Source: Brachybacterium sp036311905 (GTDB lineage Bacteria > Actinomycetota > Actinomycetes > Actinomycetales > Dermabacteraceae). From it: a DNA stretch of 64,000 bases. The notes beneath the pieces are model-generated. The model was not told where the DNA came from. It did not search any database and worked only from the letters and a program-made list of their open reading frames with translations. Location of the stretch: the NCBI RefSeq assembly GCF_036311905.1, contig NZ_JAZDCH010000009.1:1-64000 (forward strand). The letters run 5' to 3'. Positions within the stretch are counted from its first letter, which is position 1. The number at the start of each line of letters is the position of its first letter. Positions 62,014-64,000 of the stretch are shown one piece after another. The position numbers were made by a program, and so were the translations under genes.

Positions 62014-63085
62014 CGAGCCAAGCTCAGTCGTAGACGCTGGCAAAATGAGGATCGCCGCCGTTGCGATAGCCAAGGACGAGGGTCCATACCTCGCGGATTG
62101 GGTTCACCACCATCTCTATTTCGGATTCAGCCACATCAATGTCTGGATAAACGGCACTTCCGATTCTTCGCAGCGAATTTTGCAGCAAGTTAACGAGCAC
62201 CACCCCTCGGTGAACCACCGTATTGTCGACGACTTGATGGCAGATTCCAGGGCTGGCGCTGGGATGTTTCAACATCTAGCATATGACGGTCTCGCCAGGT
62301 GGGCCGAGCGGGAATTAATCAGTCACGTTGCATTCCTGGACATCGATGAATACTGGACTCCCGTGAATTTCAGAACTCCAGTGTCGGAGTTCCTGTCGGA
62401 GACTCCGAACGCTGACGTCATTTCTTTTCCCTGGTATATTGACGAGGCGGACGCCGAGCGGCAGCCATTCGACATGACGTTCACGGACACGCAGAAAATC
62501 TTCGCCAACCAGCACGTAAAATCTATCGTACGGCGCACGAATCGAGTTCAGAAGTATCTTACCCACACCGCGCTGGTGAGAGACGGGATTAAACTACTGG
62601 TTGATACACCACTCGAGATCGTGGATGAGACCGCCCAAGCCCACGGTAGTAAGGTCGGTGATGCACAGCTCACCGACCTAAAGAAGAAGTTCCCCAAGGC
62701 TTTCATCTACCATAGGATGCATCGCGCGCAGCTTGAATACGTTGCGACGCTCGCAAAGGGAATGGCGCAGGCTGGTTCCAAGCTTCCGCTGAAGAAGAAC
62801 AGGCACGGATTTGTGAACCCGACAGGGAGTGGCCTGGAATTCAGACCCCCTGCGGCTGCCCTTGAGTCATACGCGGCGTCGCGTGCGAGGTTCCACGATG
62901 TGGTCGGGGTGAAGGATCTTGTGAGTGAAGCTCGAGCGTTTGCTGCAGGCCGCGCTCGTGAGGTGATTGAGCTGGCAGCGAAGGGCAAGGTCGACAGCAC
63001 TCTTGCCGACCAGGTCCTTCTGGGCGTTGATCGCGACCTGCTCAGTCGTCAAGCGGGGGCGTTGATGCAGGCGTCGAGCGAGTAG
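61991..63085 (+). CDS. Glycosyltransferase family 2-like protein (Glyco_tranf_2_4 type)
   Basis: 364 residues: MRIAAVAIAKDEGPYLADWVHHHLYFGFSHINVWINGTSD (about 19-58) is the hallmark of the EYLxEWVxHHLxxGFxH glycosyltransferase group; LISHVAFLDIDEYWTP supplies the DxD-like metal site (about 109-124). The C-terminal 80 residues are helical. The GTG at 61991 lies inside the end of the pyruvyl transferase gene, so the two are coupled. It probably adds a sugar to the same surface polymer. Confidence 0.85.
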   Translation: MRSQVQGSEPSSVVDAGKMRIAAVAIAKDEGPYLADWVHHHLYFGFSHINVWINGTSDSSQRILQQVNEHHPSVNHRIVDDLMADSRAGAGMFQHLAYDGLARWAERELISHVAFLDIDEYWTPVNFRTPVSEFLSETPNADVISFPWYIDEADAERQPFDMTFTDTQKIFANQHVKSIVRRTNRVQKYLTHTALVRDGIKLLVDTPLEIVDETAQAHGSKVGDAQLTDLKKKFPKAFIYHRMHRAQLEYVATLAKGMAQAGSKLPLKKNRHGFVNPTGSGLEFRPPAAALESYAASRARFHDVVGVKDLVSEARAFAAGRAREVIELAAKGKVDSTLADQVLLGVDRDLLSRQAGALMQASSE

Positions 63086-63177
63086 TATCGGGTTCGGGCG
63101 GACTGAACACCAGGCCGCCGGGGTGTGCGTGTAACCAGCAGGGCCGAGGATCCGGTCGAGTACAGGAGTTGTACCCT

Positions 63178-64000
63178 TTGAGTTCCACAGATGTTCAGAA
63201 TACGCGTGTGCAATTCTCGCGGGGAGATCATGAAGAGCCGGTCTGGCTCCGTGTGGAGGTTGCACTATCGCTCGGGGGCGCAGCGCTGATCGCTGGGTGG
63301 TGTTCTGATCCCGTTGCCCTGCTCGGGGGTGATACTGAGACTAGTCCGAGATCGATATATCGTTCTTCACGGCCGCGTCCAGATGTAGCTGAGCTACTGG
63401 AAGTCGATTCTGATCAAGAGCTTGGCTTCCTACTCGTCTTTGAAAACCAGCATGCGGGCCAATGTGCAGTCACGATTAGTGGCGATACCTCTCACACGGT
63501 TAATTTGGTTCTGGCGGCACACGACGAGGCCGGTACGTGTCTCTCGAAGATTTCCGACTCAGAGCGACTGGTTATCGCGAGTTTATTCGAGCAGCATTCC
63601 CCTGAATGGCAGATACTTGTCCGCGGAACGGCGCCGTCAGCACGTACTGATGGCGACCCCAGGGGACATCTTGACATTGCCATGGGAAGCGAACATTCGT
63701 GTGGATCCGTAGTTTCTGGATGGATCCTCTCGAATCTTCATGGCTCCTGCACCTGGCTGGAGGCAGGAGAATCTAGGATCGTCCGGCTTGACGAAGCGAT
63801 TGAACGGCCTCGGCAGGATGTCCGTGACGCGTTCCCTTTGGAGTCCGCGTCCTCACGCGGGGAGCCCGGGTTTACAGTCTTCCTCCCTGATGTGCACCCT
63901 GGCGCCACCGTACGATTACGCTCCATCGCTGGCGGTAGAGTGATCGATCTCGGAGAGATCGTCGTCGGCAATCTTCCAGATGACCACATTGAATCCGCCC
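63178..64000 (+). CDS. Partial glycan-locus protein, likely N-terminus of a large glycosyltransferase
   Basis: An uninterrupted frame from a TTG at 63178 (AGGAG at 63164-63168) to the window end, at least 274 residues. Recognisable stretches are WLRVEVALSLGGAALIAGWC and GHLDIAMGSEHSCGSVVSGW, two GW-containing beta-rich repeats; I recall similar leading domains in large GT2 proteins of polysaccharide loci. No ATG or GTG supports the beginning, so it is easily missed. No catalytic motif is reached before the sequence ends. It starts 92 bp after the preceding glycosyltransferase gene. Confidence 0.6.
   Translation, partial: MSSTDVQNTRVQFSRGDHEEPVWLRVEVALSLGGAALIAGWCSDPVALLGGDTETSPRSIYRSSRPRPDVAELLEVDSDQELGFLLVFENQHAGQCAVTISGDTSHTVNLVLAAHDEAGTCLSKISDSERLVIASLFEQHSPEWQILVRGTAPSARTDGDPRGHLDIAMGSEHSCGSVVSGWILSNLHGSCTWLEAGESRIVRLDEAIERPRQDVRDAFPLESASSRGEPGFTVFLPDVHPGATVRLRSIAGGRVIDLGEIVVGNLPDDHIESA

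Overview
The window is from a very GC-rich actinobacterium. The most likely group is Micrococcales, close to Brachybacterium (Dermabacteraceae). The evidence is the base composition, many genes that start 6-8 nt after a TANNNT -10 box with no Shine-Dalgarno (leaderless style), an RmlC-RmlD fusion, a chromosomal Mph-type macrolide phosphotransferase, and the order dnaX ... recR ... lysC-asd, an actinobacterial order here stretched by inserted genes. The genus is an inference. No tRNA, rRNA, CRISPR array or replication origin was seen.

Layout. 1-8.3 kb: low-complexity poly-C start, Na+/alanine symporter, SRP RNA, CPBP membrane protease, TIGR01777 epimerase, MFS transporter, dicarboxylate symporter, and an orphan Phd-type antitoxin with a perfect palindromic operator. 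8.3-10.9 kb: a WXG-like protein with a Gly/Pro/Phe repeat region and a polytopic membrane protein. 11-19 kb: dnaX, a GyrI-like protein, a GH125 mannosidase, recR and a membrane protein. 19-25 kb: an ABC-2 type exporter pair and a sugar ABC importer (lipoprotein plus two permeases). 25-40 kb: nadE, macrolide phosphotransferase, DUF559-like protein, lysC-asd, PRC-barrel protein, GT4 glycosyltransferase, kup, a nucleotidyltransferase plus GHMP sugar kinase pair, and adenosine deaminase. 41.3-48.4 kb: a tightly packed seven-gene catabolic operon (C-N lyase superfamily, GNAT, polar amino-acid ABC importer, MmgE/PrpD, M20 hydrolase). 48.5-51 kb: MarR regulator, GT2 and a membrane protein, followed by about 0.9 kb of gene relics. 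52-64 kb: a cell-surface glycan locus with rmlA, rmlB and rmlCD, then after an abrupt drop in GC two pyruvyl-transferase-like genes, GT61 and GT2-like glycosyltransferases, interrupted by a nest of decayed insertion sequences (ISL3, IS3, IS256).

Two things stand out. (1) Four 53-bp intergenic hairpin elements (about 27.8, 30.2, 33.2 and 39.7 kb), all in the same orientation, with compensatory changes and G-U wobbles that suggest selection on an RNA hairpin. A fifth element (41.0 kb) has the same loop core on an unrelated stem. (2) The 41-48 kb operon pairs a fumarase/argininosuccinase-superfamily lyase with an MmgE/PrpD protein and an amino-acid importer. The same enzyme pairing is known for iminodisuccinate breakdown, so the operon may degrade an N-linked aminodicarboxylate such as iminodisuccinate or a related opine- or EDDS-like compound.

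The glycan locus would supply dTDP-L-rhamnose and assemble a pyruvate-decorated surface polymer. A truncated GC-rich glycosyltransferase stub just before the low-GC genes marks a likely replacement junction.
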